Below are positions 20,710 to 28,742 of a stretch of DNA of 36,638 nucleotides, in pieces (within the stretch, counting starts at the first letter, position 1; each line of letters begins with the position of its first letter). A program made the position numbers and the translations under genes. Origin of the DNA: Paenibacillus pabuli. GTDB taxonomy: Bacteria; Bacillota; Bacilli; Paenibacillales; Paenibacillaceae. The notes beneath the pieces were generated by a model, which saw only the letters and a program-made list of their open reading frames with translations, had not been told where the DNA came from and ran no database searches. The stretch covers positions 1 through 36,638 of the forward strand of contig NZ_JBDOIO010000002.1 in assembly GCF_039831995.1 (NCBI RefSeq), written 5' to 3'.

Positions 20710-21549
20710 ATGGAATCTACAACTCGTATCAGCAGACCCAGCATGGGCCTGCTTAATCTGGATGAAGGCAACAAAAGATATCAGCTGACCCGTCACGCTC
20801 CTTCGGAAGCGCTCAGTCCTTTTGTTAAACATTTCTGGATGGTATCGTGGGATCTTGCAGGTCTTGACTCCTATCCACAGCATGTGGTGCCCAATCCCTG
20901 TGTTAATCTGGTCGTGGAGCGGGGCAACACGTTTTTCTTCGGTCCTTCTGGACGAAAATTCTCCTATCATATTCGTGGAAAGGGGCAAGTGTTTGGTGTA
21001 AAGTTCCGACCGGGAGGATTCTATCCATTCGTACGCCTCCCTGTCTCATCATTGTGTGAACAACCGTTGGAAGTTTCCAGTGTGCTTGACGTCAGCGCAG
21101 CATCATTGGAAGAGCAGCTGCTCACAGATGGCAGTGATGCCGATAAGATTAATTACATGGATCAGCTTCTATGTGCACATCTTCCAGCTGAGGATGCCCA
21201 AGCAAGGCTGGTTCACGATATCGTGCAGCAAATTGAACTGGACCGGGAACTGTTGAGGGTGGATGATCTGTCGTCTTTTTGGAACATTCATACACGAAAA
21301 CTCCAGCGCCTGTTCAATCAGTATGTGGGGATCAGTCCCAAAACCGTGATCAAGCTGTATCGATTGCAAAATGCAGCCGATCTGATTGACCGCGGTCTTC
21401 ACTGCGATCTGGTTAAGCTAGCTCAGGACCTCGGATACCATGATCAGTCCCATTTCATCAAGGACTTTAAATCGATTATTGGGAGTACGCCCGAAGAATA
21501 CGTCAACTCACGAAAAAACCTGCCCCCAAATATCAGGACAGGCCTTTAA
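20710..21549 (+). CDS. AraC-family regulator with DUF6597-like N-terminal domain
   Basis: A regulator of 279 residues. The N-terminal half (RHAPSEALSPFVKHFWMVSWDL, VVPNPCVNLVVERG, GVKFRPGGFYPF) is the pattern of the AraC group that carries a DUF6597-type sensor domain. The C-terminal helix-turn-helix pair is readable in SFWNIHTRKLQRLFNQYVGISPKTVIKLYRLQ and LVKLAQDLGYHDQSHFIKDFKSIIGSTPEEY. Start chosen at ATG 20710, with AGAGGGG about 9 bases ahead; an ATG at 20701 is too close to the SD. It follows the glycosyltransferase gene by 73 bases. Its last 17 bases overlap the convergent MOSC gene, with no terminator between. Confidence 0.88.
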   Translation: MESTTRISRPSMGLLNLDEGNKRYQLTRHAPSEALSPFVKHFWMVSWDLAGLDSYPQHVVPNPCVNLVVERGNTFFFGPSGRKFSYHIRGKGQVFGVKFRPGGFYPFVRLPVSSLCEQPLEVSSVLDVSAASLEEQLLTDGSDADKINYMDQLLCAHLPAEDAQARLVHDIVQQIELDRELLRVDDLSSFWNIHTRKLQRLFNQYVGISPKTVIKLYRLQNAADLIDRGLHCDLVKLAQDLGYHDQSHFIKDFKSIIGSTPEEYVNSRKNLPPNIRTGL

Positions 21550-22066
21550 CTTCAATGGTATCACCAGTATGGATTACTCCTTCCCGTTCAACTGAGCAGA
21601 CGATACCGCGTTTTTTGCGGGCGGCTGGCACGAATTTTTTGCGCAAACCATCCTGTTTGTAAACTTGCTCAATCATTTTCCCCGGGTGAACGCAAGGAAG
21701 ATTCTCCCCTTCACATATCAAACCCGTCCCGTCTGGGAACAGAAGCCGCGTTCCGGCAGGCAGCTCGGTCAATCGGTCAATGCCTCGGACCAGCATATTG
21801 GCACCCAGCCACTCCGGACGCACTTCGGGAATATTCATTAGCTCTGCGATGAGAGCACATTCCTCCTCCGACACAATACTGATCTGCCGACGATTGGCAA
21901 TCGGTGTGCCTCGCTTGTATATCTTCTGTCTGGAGTCTGCTGGACGCAGCAGACCGTAATGACGGTCTCCGGGTATTCCGGCGAGTTCGACATCAATTAA
22001 AGGCACTGGCCGTGTAACAAATGTCGATGGATCGTCAGCAAGCAGCACGAATTGAACGGTTCCCAT
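21533..22066 (-). CDS. MOSC domain protein
   Basis: A 177-residue single MOSC domain protein. MOSC domains carry sulfur or bind molybdenum cofactor; they occur in molybdenum enzyme maturation and in eukaryotic sulfurases and mARC enzymes. The pattern is visible: an early GDRHYG, a middle RRQISIVSEEECALIAELMNI and LGANMLVRGIDRL, and the conserved cysteine region GENLPCVHPG followed by RGIVCSVEREGVIHTGDTIEV. The start has GGAGGGG 7 bases ahead. It overlaps the end of the convergent AraC gene by 17 bases. The function beyond the domain name is unknown. Confidence 0.88.
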   Translation of the reverse strand: MGTVQFVLLADDPSTFVTRPVPLIDVELAGIPGDRHYGLLRPADSRQKIYKRGTPIANRRQISIVSEEECALIAELMNIPEVRPEWLGANMLVRGIDRLTELPAGTRLLFPDGTGLICEGENLPCVHPGKMIEQVYKQDGLRKKFVPAARKKRGIVCSVEREGVIHTGDTIEVKGLS

Positions 22067-22184
22067 GCCAATCCCCTCCTTTCCATGAGCAATTCATTTC
22101 CTCGTAATACATTATTACCTAACGAGGGGGCTTCAGCAATCGGCATTTGTTGATCTTGGAAATCCCCTCGCTCTGAGCCCCTCT

Positions 22185-23390
22185 TCACGTGAGATCCGCT
22201 GACTTGCTTCCCTTAGTAGGTAACACCGGCAACAAAATGAACGCACCTGCCAGAAAAAGTACGCCACTCACGCTAAATACCGTCATTAAGTTCAATTGGT
22301 TCATTAAGTAACCTGCAAACGACATGCTAATGACCATCATACCCATAAATACCGGGGTAACCGCTCCTCCAACACGGCCAATAAAGGTCGTATCCGTATT
22401 GCGCATAATCATCGTCTGAATGCCTACATGAATCCAAGGGTAAAAGAAACCATTTATCACCTGTGCCGTCATGGTTAGCAGAATGTTAGTGGACCAGCCC
22501 ATCATGATTGTTCCTAGCGCACTGATCAGTAATCCCGCAGCCAGAAGAACTTGGGGCTGAAGTTTTTTGGCCGCACTCATGATGATTCCACCCCCGACCA
22601 GCATGGCTGCACCATTAACCATGAGCAACCATTGTAGAAACGTTTTGTCCTGACCCAGATTATCAATGGCAACAAAGAGCATTAACGGTTGTATCAATCC
22701 TGCAGCCACCCCCGATACCGCAAAAGTCATGACCAGGGTCCGCAGGGCAGCATTGGCATACACATATCGAAATCCCTCAGCCAGTTCTTGACGAAAGGAT
22801 CCCCGAATGCCTTTACCTACAGTCGCCACTTCATCCCTAGGTAACCGCGAAAGAACCAATCCTGATGTCAAAAACATCACGGCCGTAAGAATAAGAGACA
22901 CTTCGATCCCGTAGTTCTGATAGATGATCGTTCCGATCATGGGGCCAATCACCATAAAGACAGCAACCATCGTTTGAAACATGGCCATCACTCCCTGCAA
23001 TTCCTCACCCGGGACATGCTGCTTAAACAGCTTCATTGCAGAAGGCTGTGAGAATTGGGAGAAAACTGCTGAAATCAAGGTACCCAGCAATACCGAGTAC
23101 CAGGGCCCAAACATCAAGGCAACCAGCACAACTACTGCAGACAGCGAGGAGAGCACATCACACCACACCATGGTACGTTTGGGCCTCCAGCGATCAGCGA
23201 ACGTTCCTCCAATAATGGCAAAAACAAAGATGGGCGCATACTCCGCCACGGAAATCCATGATACGGCCTGCGGATCATTGTTGGTCAGATCAGTCACATA
23301 CAAAAGTATGGCAAAATTGCGTATCCAGATCCCCAATTGCAGAAGAACCCGCGAAATGACTACCGTCCGTACATACCGATTACGAAACAA
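22185..23390 (-). CDS. MFS transporter (efflux-type)
   Basis: A major facilitator membrane protein of 401 residues with 12 hydrophobic helices expected. The loop 2-3 signature GGTFADRWRPKRTMVWCD matches the drug-efflux (MefA/TetA-like) branch. The start is TTG at 23388-23390, with a perfect AGGAGG 8 bases ahead. The direction of transport is probably outward, but the substrate is unknown. A 37-bp inverted repeat lies upstream at 23443-23479 and may be the binding site for a regulator not present in the window. Its 3' end lies 118 bases before the MOSC gene on the same strand. Confidence 0.88.
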   Translation of the reverse strand: MFRNRYVRTVVISRVLLQLGIWIRNFAILLYVTDLTNNDPQAVSWISVAEYAPIFVFAIIGGTFADRWRPKRTMVWCDVLSSLSAVVVLVALMFGPWYSVLLGTLISAVFSQFSQPSAMKLFKQHVPGEELQGVMAMFQTMVAVFMVIGPMIGTIIYQNYGIEVSLILTAVMFLTSGLVLSRLPRDEVATVGKGIRGSFRQELAEGFRYVYANAALRTLVMTFAVSGVAAGLIQPLMLFVAIDNLGQDKTFLQWLLMVNGAAMLVGGGIIMSAAKKLQPQVLLAAGLLISALGTIMMGWSTNILLTMTAQVINGFFYPWIHVGIQTMIMRNTDTTFIGRVGGAVTPVFMGMMVISMSFAGYLMNQLNLMTVFSVSGVLFLAGAFILLPVLPTKGSKSADLT

Positions 23391-23424
23391 CTCGAACTCC
23401 TCCTTTGAATGAAATAAACAAATT

Positions 23425-23479
23425 ATTATATTTTATGTCTATTTATTTATAGATAATATATATTATTGTCTATAAATAA
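23425..23479 (-). promoter_or_regulatory. Dyad and promoter region of the MFS gene
   Basis: TTATTTATAGA (23443-23453) and TCTATAAATAA (23469-23479) are perfect 11-base inverted arms around an AT-rich centre. On the minus strand a TATAAT (23425-23430) is a likely -10 box, so the dyad overlaps the -35 region. No canonical -35 hexamer is seen at the expected spacing. Confidence 0.5.
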
Positions 23480-23626
23480 TCAATGATTTGTTTCATCTAC
23501 TTTCCCGGTCAAATTTATTTTAAACAATTTGTTTGCGCCAAATTAATTTCGATCTTTTCGTTCTTCATGCAAACATTTATACTGAGTAGACAATAAAACT
23601 ACATTTAAGAAAGCTAGGTGTTTCCA

Positions 23627-23983
23627 TTGATTAGTGCAATTTTTGTGGCTCTGGTAGCCATTGAACATCTCTATATTCTGGTAATGGAGATGTTTATGTG
23701 GACTCGTCCACGTACAATGAAAACCTTCGGTCTCACACCTGAATTTGCAGAATCGACCAAGTCTCTGGCGGCTAACCAGGGGCTGTACAACGGTTTTCTC
23801 GCAGCAGGACTGATCTGGGGATTGGTGTATCCGGACACGGTCGTTGGTGGGCACATTCAGATCTTCTTTTTGGCTTGTGTAATCATCGCAGCCTTATATG
23901 GAGGAGCGACAGCTTCCCGGTCTATTATCATCAAACAAGGCTTGCCAGCGATTATCGCATTGCTCCTGGTCCTTTTCCTCTAA
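23627..23983 (+). CDS. DUF1304 family membrane protein
   Basis: A small membrane protein of 118 residues with four hydrophobic segments. It has the layout of the DUF1304 family: an early AIEHLYILVMEMFMW, then FGLTPEFAESTKSLAANQGLYNGFLAAGLIWG, and later GGATASRSIIIKQGLPAIIALLL. The function is not known. The start is TTG at 23627 with AGGTG 6 bases ahead; the frame extends three codons to a GTG at 23618, which would sit inside the SD. It stands alone, divergent from the MFS gene. Confidence 0.85.
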   Translation: MISAIFVALVAIEHLYILVMEMFMWTRPRTMKTFGLTPEFAESTKSLAANQGLYNGFLAAGLIWGLVYPDTVVGGHIQIFFLACVIIAALYGGATASRSIIIKQGLPAIIALLLVLFL

Positions 23984-24103
23984 TCACCTCATGATTGGGT
24001 ACGCACTGCCCTTATTCATTACAAGCCAAAGTATGGTATGGTAAGGTAATAATGGCATCCGTTATGCCGATCACCGTGATCGATTTGGAAAGGAGAACGT
24101 CTC

Positions 24104-24904
24104 ATGGGACTGTTTGACAAGCTTCGGCGCCGCAAAAAAGAACCTGTGTCCGCAGGCGGAGCCGTGGAATCTTCTACACATAGTGAAACCATTGTTGGTT
24201 TTGTCCTTTTGGAACAGGATGACTGTGATTTTAACCATTTCATCCGCACGATGAAGAAGGATTGGGATATTGATATCGAAGAAAATTCGGAAGAGGGCAA
24301 CCTTTTCTTTGAAGTAGATGGAATGCAGGTGGTGTGCGCCCATATCAGTGCTCCTGTACCTGACCGGGAAGTAGAGGAGAACGCCAAATTAAATATATTG
24401 TGGCGCGAAGCGGAACAGGTTACTTCCAGGCATCAGTCACAGATTATCGTTTCTGTACTGAACGCACCGGGTGCTATCCAGGGACATATTTTATTCACCA
24501 AGACAGCAAGTGCCCTGCTGCAGCTTGACCATGCACTCGCCATATATTTGGCGCCACTTGTTGTTGAGGCACGTCAGTATGTAGAGACAAGTCATAGTCT
24601 GAAGCAGGACAAGCTGCCTGTTTCCCTTTGGATTTTTATCGGTATGTATCAGAATGCGGAAGGCGCCTCAGCTTATACGCATGGGTTACGTAACTTCGGA
24701 AAAGAAGAGATCGAGATCATACATTCAGCCAACCCGTTAAGTGATGTATTTGAAATGATGTTTATGACCATGACCTATGTGGTTGAAAATGACGTGACTT
24801 TGCACGATGGAGAGACTCTCGGGTTTACAGCTGAGCATAAGCTGCCGATTACCCGTTCCAAGGGAGTAGCTACAGAAGGCTGTAGTCTGAAAATCGGGTT
24901 TTAG
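24104..24904 (+). CDS. DUF4261 domain protein
   Basis: A soluble protein of 266 residues. The N-terminus MGLFDKLRRRKKEP is a basic, possibly membrane-associating start. Residues about 30-110 (GFVLLEQDDCDFNHFIRTMKKDWDIDI ... VVCAHISAPVPDREVEENA) and the later block with SLWIFIGMYQNAEGASAYTHGLRNFGKEEIEIIHS match the DUF4261 family as I know it. The function is unknown. AAAGGAG lies about 7 bases before the ATG. A terminator follows about 80 bases past the stop codon. Confidence 0.82.
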   Translation: MGLFDKLRRRKKEPVSAGGAVESSTHSETIVGFVLLEQDDCDFNHFIRTMKKDWDIDIEENSEEGNLFFEVDGMQVVCAHISAPVPDREVEENAKLNILWREAEQVTSRHQSQIIVSVLNAPGAIQGHILFTKTASALLQLDHALAIYLAPLVVEARQYVETSHSLKQDKLPVSLWIFIGMYQNAEGASAYTHGLRNFGKEEIEIIHSANPLSDVFEMMFMTMTYVVENDVTLHDGETLGFTAEHKLPITRSKGVATEGCSLKIGF

Positions 24905-24984
24905 TTAAACGTGTAGTAATGTGATAAGTAACTTCCAATAGGGGACCAAGTTCAACATACTCCTAATTGTTTCCAAAAATAATA

Positions 24985-25026
24985 AGAGCCATCCAGTACG
25001 CTTAAGCTGGGCGGCTCTCTTTTTAT
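24985..25026 (+). terminator. Terminator behind the DUF4261 gene
   Basis: AGAGCC..CCAG and CTGG..GGCTCT pair with small internal mismatches, followed by a T run. Confidence 0.8.
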
Positions 25027-25116
25027 GGAAGTGACTGCTCACTTTCAATTTCGATTCCCTAAAATTAACTCCGCTAGCCTAAAAATAGGCCATGAGTATT
25101 GCATAATCTCGAAAAT

Positions 25117-25146
25117 TTGTTTTGATCTCTGCTTTTCGGGTATAAT
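25117..25146 (+). promoter_or_regulatory. Promoter of the STAS/SpoIIAA-like gene
   Basis: TTGTTT (25117-25122) and a perfect TATAAT (25141-25146) are 18 bases apart. The start site would be near 25153, leaving a leader of about 50-65 bases. Confidence 0.6.
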
Positions 25147-25217
25147 TTATTAGGTCAATAGACTCATATATTACATATATTTTATTCGAGGGAGTTGCCT
25201 GTATCTCTGTACGACGT

Positions 25218-25562
25218 TTGGATTCAAAGGAACCTATTATTGAAATAATCTGGGATGGCATGGTTTCCCCTGAAGAAGTAGAACAAACGAATCGGGAAAT
25301 TCAACATATTGCGCAGCAATTGGATAATTCGTTTGATGTACTGGTGGACATGCGAAACATGAAAGCTTTCTCCCAGGAAACCAAAGAGAAAATTGTGGAG
25401 CATCAAAAGCTGCTCACGGAGTGGGGTATGAAACGTGCTAGTGTAGCGGTCGGCAGTGCCATTGCGAAGATGCAGCTGAATCGAATCTCCAAGGAATCTG
25501 AGCATCAGACAGAATACCAGTGGGAGACTTATGATGAAGCACTAGTATTTTTGACGAAATAA
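25218..25562 (+). CDS. STAS/SpoIIAA-like small protein
   Basis: A soluble protein of 114 residues from the TTG at 25218. Residues near VLVDMRNMKAFSQETKEKIVEHQKLLTEWGMKRASVAVGSAIAKMQLNRIS have the strand-helix order of the STAS/SpoIIAA-like fold, a common small cytoplasmic domain in Bacillales; I see no regulator or kinase partner next to it. The start is unclear. GAGGGAG at 25188-25194 is a good SD but the nearest standard codon in frame is the TTG 24 bases on. An in-frame ATC at 25203 would be correctly spaced and would add five residues. A strong hairpin follows the stop codon. Confidence 0.7.
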   Translation: MDSKEPIIEIIWDGMVSPEEVEQTNREIQHIAQQLDNSFDVLVDMRNMKAFSQETKEKIVEHQKLLTEWGMKRASVAVGSAIAKMQLNRISKESEHQTEYQWETYDEALVFLTK

Positions 25563-25565
25563 GAG

Positions 25566-25594
25566 AAGCGTTCCCTTAAGGGAACGCTTTTTTA
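25566..25594. terminator. Terminator behind the STAS-like gene
   Basis: A perfect 10-bp stem, AAGCGTTCCC with GGGAACGCTT, and a TTAA loop followed by T residues. The A run on the other side lets it serve the convergent GNAT gene as well. Confidence 0.85.
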
Positions 25595-25622
25595 AATGTT
25601 CTCATGTAGGCTCTCTTCGTAC

Positions 25623-26123
25623 TCAGAGGACTGGATGAAGCGGACATAACATGGTAACCGATGTTCCGCACATCCCAAACTCCTCGAATCCAAAACGTCG
25701 ATAAAGTCGGATGGCTGCATTCTCCGGGTCTACGCTGAGCGACACTGCGTCAATCCCCCTCTGCCGAGCTTCTTCCAATGCCGCTTGCATCAGAAGAGTA
25801 CCCACTCCCTTTCCCCGTGCTTCCTCAATGACTGCCATGCCCATCTCTGGGGTAGCAGCATTCACGTAACCATACCCGGCATTCTGCTCATGATAGAAAC
25901 GTAAGGTGATCGAACCCAGTCTCCTGCCCAGTGTATCTACCACGATATATCCAAAATCCCCTTCTCTTCCCCAGCCTTCCACGTACTTGGACAGTTCCGG
26001 ATTATGGACAATCTCAGGTTCAAAAGGTTCATCACTACCCTGTGTATGCAGGGAAGCGTATAACATCTCCCACAGGAACGGAACATCTTCCGTCTCTATA
26101 GGACGCACATGGTACTCGTTCAT
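25623..26123 (-). CDS. GNAT family N-acetyltransferase
   Basis: A 166-residue acetyltransferase that uses acetyl-CoA. The fold is visible: VRPIETEDVPFLWEM at the start, GRRLGSITLRFY in the middle strands, MGMAVIEEARGKGVGTLLMQAALEEARQRG containing the pyrophosphate-binding (R/Q)xxGxG/A loop, then AIRLYRRFGFEEFG near the end. The acceptor is unknown. I chose the ATG at 26121-26123 since AAAGGAGG lies 7 bases ahead; it overlaps the stop codon of the gene before by four bases (ATGA), so the pair is translationally coupled. Confidence 0.9.
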   Translation of the reverse strand: MNEYHVRPIETEDVPFLWEMLYASLHTQGSDEPFEPEIVHNPELSKYVEGWGREGDFGYIVVDTLGRRLGSITLRFYHEQNAGYGYVNAATPEMGMAVIEEARGKGVGTLLMQAALEEARQRGIDAVSLSVDPENAAIRLYRRFGFEEFGMCGTSVTMLCPLHPVL

Positions 26124-26617
26124 GATTCTTCCTCCTTTATGCCGGCAAAGAGGCGCTCCATCTTGTACCAATTCATATCTTGCGAGACCTTGTACTCCTG
26201 AAGTTTATCTCGCGTATCATTACCGTTATAGATCGTCATTGAATGTTTGTTATACAAGGTAATTCCAAAACCATGGATTTCCCGTTCCTCTTTGTTAATC
26301 ATAAGACGCCACTCATAATAATAAGGAGATTCCCTTTCTGTATCCCTCTGTTTAATCTTCTTTAGTTCAATGTCCTTATAATCCTTAAGAATGTCCTGAA
26401 TTTCCTCTGCATCCTTGATGATCACTTCCTCCCTGTCACCTGATGTGCTGGAAAATCTCGTAATTTCTAACCGGTCGAATTTGTCCAGCATGGTCATATG
26501 ATCCGTAACCTCTGCCCGAAACGTGGTATGTTGTTGAGATATGTATACAGGTATCGCTGTAGCTACTAAAGCAAGTAAAATCACGATACCAAGAATCAGC
26601 TTTCTTTTTCTATTCAT
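26120..26617 (-). CDS. Membrane-anchored protein of unknown function (165 aa)
   Basis: I do not recognise this protein. The N-terminus MNRKRKLILGIVILLALVATAIPVYIS is a charged start followed by one hydrophobic segment, either a membrane anchor or an uncleaved signal. The rest (about 135 residues) is hydrophilic, rich in Asp, Glu, Lys and Arg, and predicted to lie outside the membrane. AGGAGG lies 7 bases before the ATG. It is the middle gene of a three-gene unit with the 215-residue protein upstream (gap of 42 bases) and the GNAT gene downstream (ATGA overlap). Confidence 0.75.
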   Translation of the reverse strand: MNRKRKLILGIVILLALVATAIPVYISQQHTTFRAEVTDHMTMLDKFDRLEITRFSSTSGDREEVIIKDAEEIQDILKDYKDIELKKIKQRDTERESPYYYEWRLMINKEEREIHGFGITLYNKHSMTIYNGNDTRDKLQEYKVSQDMNWYKMERLFAGIKEEES

Positions 26618-26659
26618 AAATCAACCTCCTCTCGTTAACCTATATGCACCTAAATCAAT

Positions 26660-27307
26660 CTATAGTTGGATAAATCCTGATCCGCTAAAATGTTTTGGAT
26701 CCTTTGTTCTTTGCTGCTCGGCTTTCCATTCTACTTCGCTCTCTTGGCGTTCCACGTATCCATTAAAACTAATCTGTAATCGAGAGCGATCCTGCAACGT
26801 GCTCACAACGAAATTTTGTACAAGTTTTATAGAACTGCTAGAATCATGAGAAGACAGATAACCGGTATTCTCATACACCTCGCGGAACTCTTTTCGTATC
26901 GTTTCACCATCACTGACTTCTTGTACCTGTACCAGAACGCCTGCCTGTGCCAACATTTCTTCTCCCAAGTCTATATTGACCGCGTACTCTGCCTCATAGA
27001 TCTCCATGTTATGTGGAGGTATTTGTTGCTCTGTGAGATTTACTCTATCATGCTCTTGATCCTGACTCATGGGTTCCTTCGGTGCTCTCCCACCCGTCAG
27101 CTCGGTATATCTCGCCTGAAACTGTTCAGGAGATAATTTTGTGACTTCCCAGTCCATAACGTTAGTTTGAAAAGGATCCCGTGTGAGGAATTCAACTGGT
27201 GACTCGGTAGGAATACCCTTCTGACCAGGAGAAAAACCGAGCAGCAATAAGCCTATTACGAAACATATGGATGCAGCAAAGCCCCACCTTTTAATAAAAT
27301 CACCCAT
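26660..27307 (-). CDS. Membrane-anchored protein of unknown function (215 aa)
   Basis: I do not recognise this protein. Residues 8-25 (WGFAASICFVIGLLLLGF) form a single hydrophobic segment near the N-terminus. The remaining 190 residues are hydrophilic and acidic, with DPFQTNVMDWEV and a long Glu/Gln/Lys-rich stretch, so it is probably exported and held at the membrane. The ATG is preceded by AGGA at 7 bases. It opens a short operon with the 165-residue anchored protein and the GNAT gene. An extended -10 box lies about 50 bases upstream at 27356-27364. Confidence 0.75.
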   Translation of the reverse strand: MGDFIKRWGFAASICFVIGLLLLGFSPGQKGIPTESPVEFLTRDPFQTNVMDWEVTKLSPEQFQARYTELTGGRAPKEPMSQDQEHDRVNLTEQQIPPHNMEIYEAEYAVNIDLGEEMLAQAGVLVQVQEVSDGETIRKEFREVYENTGYLSSHDSSSSIKLVQNFVVSTLQDRSRLQISFNGYVERQESEVEWKAEQQRTKDPKHFSGSGFIQL

Positions 27308-27355
27308 CCTTCTATCCTAATATCGTATAAAAAATGGATATCACATGCCCTTTTT

Positions 27356-27364
27356 ATTATACCA
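27356..27364 (-). promoter_or_regulatory. Extended -10 promoter of the three-gene unit
   Basis: On the minus strand TGGTATAAT is a perfect -10 box with the TGn extension. I find no good -35 at the usual distance, but extended -10 promoters can do without. Confidence 0.55.
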
Positions 27365-27514
27365 TTTCATCCATATATTGTTCTATATCAACACATCCAT
27401 CCAAACCAACCTATTGAATATTACAGATACCCTATGAAAAATCAGCCCACCTATTCGGGTTCAGAAGGATCACGCCATACTTTAAAATGCAGTCTAGTCC
27501 TGCCATCCAGGCAT

Positions 27515-27559
27515 AACAAGCCGCATTCATCCTCCCTACGAGGTTGAATGCGGCTTGTT
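27515..27559. terminator. Long hairpin behind the LacI regulator gene
   Basis: AACAAGCCGCATTCA and TGAATGCGGCTTGTT form a perfect 15-bp stem around a 15-base loop. The T-rich flank (TTGTTTGTTTGG) is on the plus side; on the minus side the tail is short (TTATG). As both neighbours are on the minus strand, it most likely ends the iol operon. Confidence 0.65.
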
Positions 27560-27604
27560 TGTTTGGTTCTGAAATGATCGAATGCTGGATCCTGAATTGC
27601 TGGA

Positions 27605-28618
27605 TCAAGATTCATTGGGAGCATCCCCCGTTGACTCTCTGATCACCAACTCGGGTTTCAGAACCATTTTCTGCGGTGGTTTACGCTCATCCTTCAGCTC
27701 ATCGATCAACAGGTCCACAGCACGGCGCCCCAAATCCTCAATAGGCTGGGCAACTGTTGTGAGCGGTGGATTGGTTACGGATGCGAGAATGGTATTGTCG
27801 AATCCGATGATGGATACATCTTCAGGTACTCGCAAGCCAAGCTCCTTCGCTGCCTGCAATGCACCAATGGCCTGCATGTCATTACAGCAAAATATGCCTG
27901 TGGGCCGATTAGTTTCCCGAAGCAGCACAAGCACCTCCTGTTTGGCCGATCTCAAGTCCGCGGTTGATTCCCTGACCTGTGAAGATGCAAGAGTAAGACC
28001 CGCTTCCTCCACCGCTTCGCGGAATCCGCGTACACGCTCCTTACTGCTGCTGACCTTGAGCGGTTCGGACACCACCGCAAGGCGGGTATGTCCCAACTGA
28101 AGCAGATGCTGTGCAGCCAGTGAGCCACCGAGTCTGTCATCGATCGCAACCGTGTGCACCGACAGTGATGGCAGTTGACGAGCGATCAAGGCAACGGGTA
28201 TGGATTGCTTGAGAAGCGGTGACAGGATCTCGGCATTATCAATACCTGTTCCGATCATCATGCCATCAACCCTTTTTTGCTGAAGCAGGTTCAGATAGCG
28301 CTCTACCCGCTCGTCCTTATTGTCCGTGCTGCAGATCACCACGCTGTACCCCAACTGGCGGCTACGGTCCTCTACCGCTCTGGCCAGCTCGGCAAAATAC
28401 GGATTGGATATATCGGGCACAAGCAGACCGAGCGTATACGTTTGCTTGCCTGTAAGTGCCGCCGCAATCGCGCTGGGTTGATAGTTAAGACGTTCCATAA
28501 TCTCCATAACCTCAGCGCGCCGCTTTTCACTGATCTTCCCTTTGCCGTTAATGACCTGGGAGACCGTGGCAATGGACACGCCCGCCTCACGTGCAATATC
28601 ATAAATAGTTGCTTTCAT
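27605..28618 (-). CDS. LacI-family repressor of the inositol operon (IolQ-like)
   Basis: A transcription regulator of 337 residues. The N-terminal DNA-binding domain is typical: ATIYDIAREAGVSIATVSQVINGKGKISEKRRAEVMEIMERLNYQPSAIAAALTG, then the hinge and a periplasmic-binding-protein-like sensor (TYTLGLLVPDISNPYF, FCCNDMQAIGALQAAKELG, ISIIGFDNTILASVTNPPLTTVAQP). The start at 28616-28618 has GGGG 8 bases ahead; a longer frame to 28708 has no SD. It lies at the end of the iol genes on the same strand with 124 bases before it. From memory, Geobacillus IolQ is a LacI-type iol repressor that binds a palindrome with AAGCGCTT at its core; several such sites lie at iolD. The B. subtilis regulator IolR is of the DeoR family, so this is a different arrangement. 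Confidence 0.85.
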   Translation of the reverse strand: MKATIYDIAREAGVSIATVSQVINGKGKISEKRRAEVMEIMERLNYQPSAIAAALTGKQTYTLGLLVPDISNPYFAELARAVEDRSRQLGYSVVICSTDNKDERVERYLNLLQQKRVDGMMIGTGIDNAEILSPLLKQSIPVALIARQLPSLSVHTVAIDDRLGGSLAAQHLLQLGHTRLAVVSEPLKVSSSKERVRGFREAVEEAGLTLASSQVRESTADLRSAKQEVLVLLRETNRPTGIFCCNDMQAIGALQAAKELGLRVPEDVSIIGFDNTILASVTNPPLTTVAQPIEDLGRRAVDLLIDELKDERKPPQKMVLKPELVIRESTGDAPNES

Positions 28619-28660
28619 TGTAAATTCCCCATCTGTGCTATATACAAGAACCTTATATAT

Positions 28661-28676
28661 AGGTAATCGTTTTCTT
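28661..28676. promoter_or_regulatory. cre-like site upstream of the LacI-family gene
   Basis: On the minus strand GAAAACGATTACC within this stretch fits the AANCG core of CcpA and other LacI-family operators but differs from the cre consensus at the outer positions. It is 43 bases upstream of the regulator's start codon and could mediate catabolite control or autoregulation. Confidence 0.35.
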
Positions 28677-28742
28677 CTCATTATGCAGGGGGAAGTCTGC
28701 ATACGCAACTCGAAGCACTCTAGAAGATGCTGAGAGACCGAG

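Noticed and set aside
28219..28666. Plus-strand frames opposite the LacI-family gene
   Set aside because: They are antisense shadows of the regulator, again with no SD.
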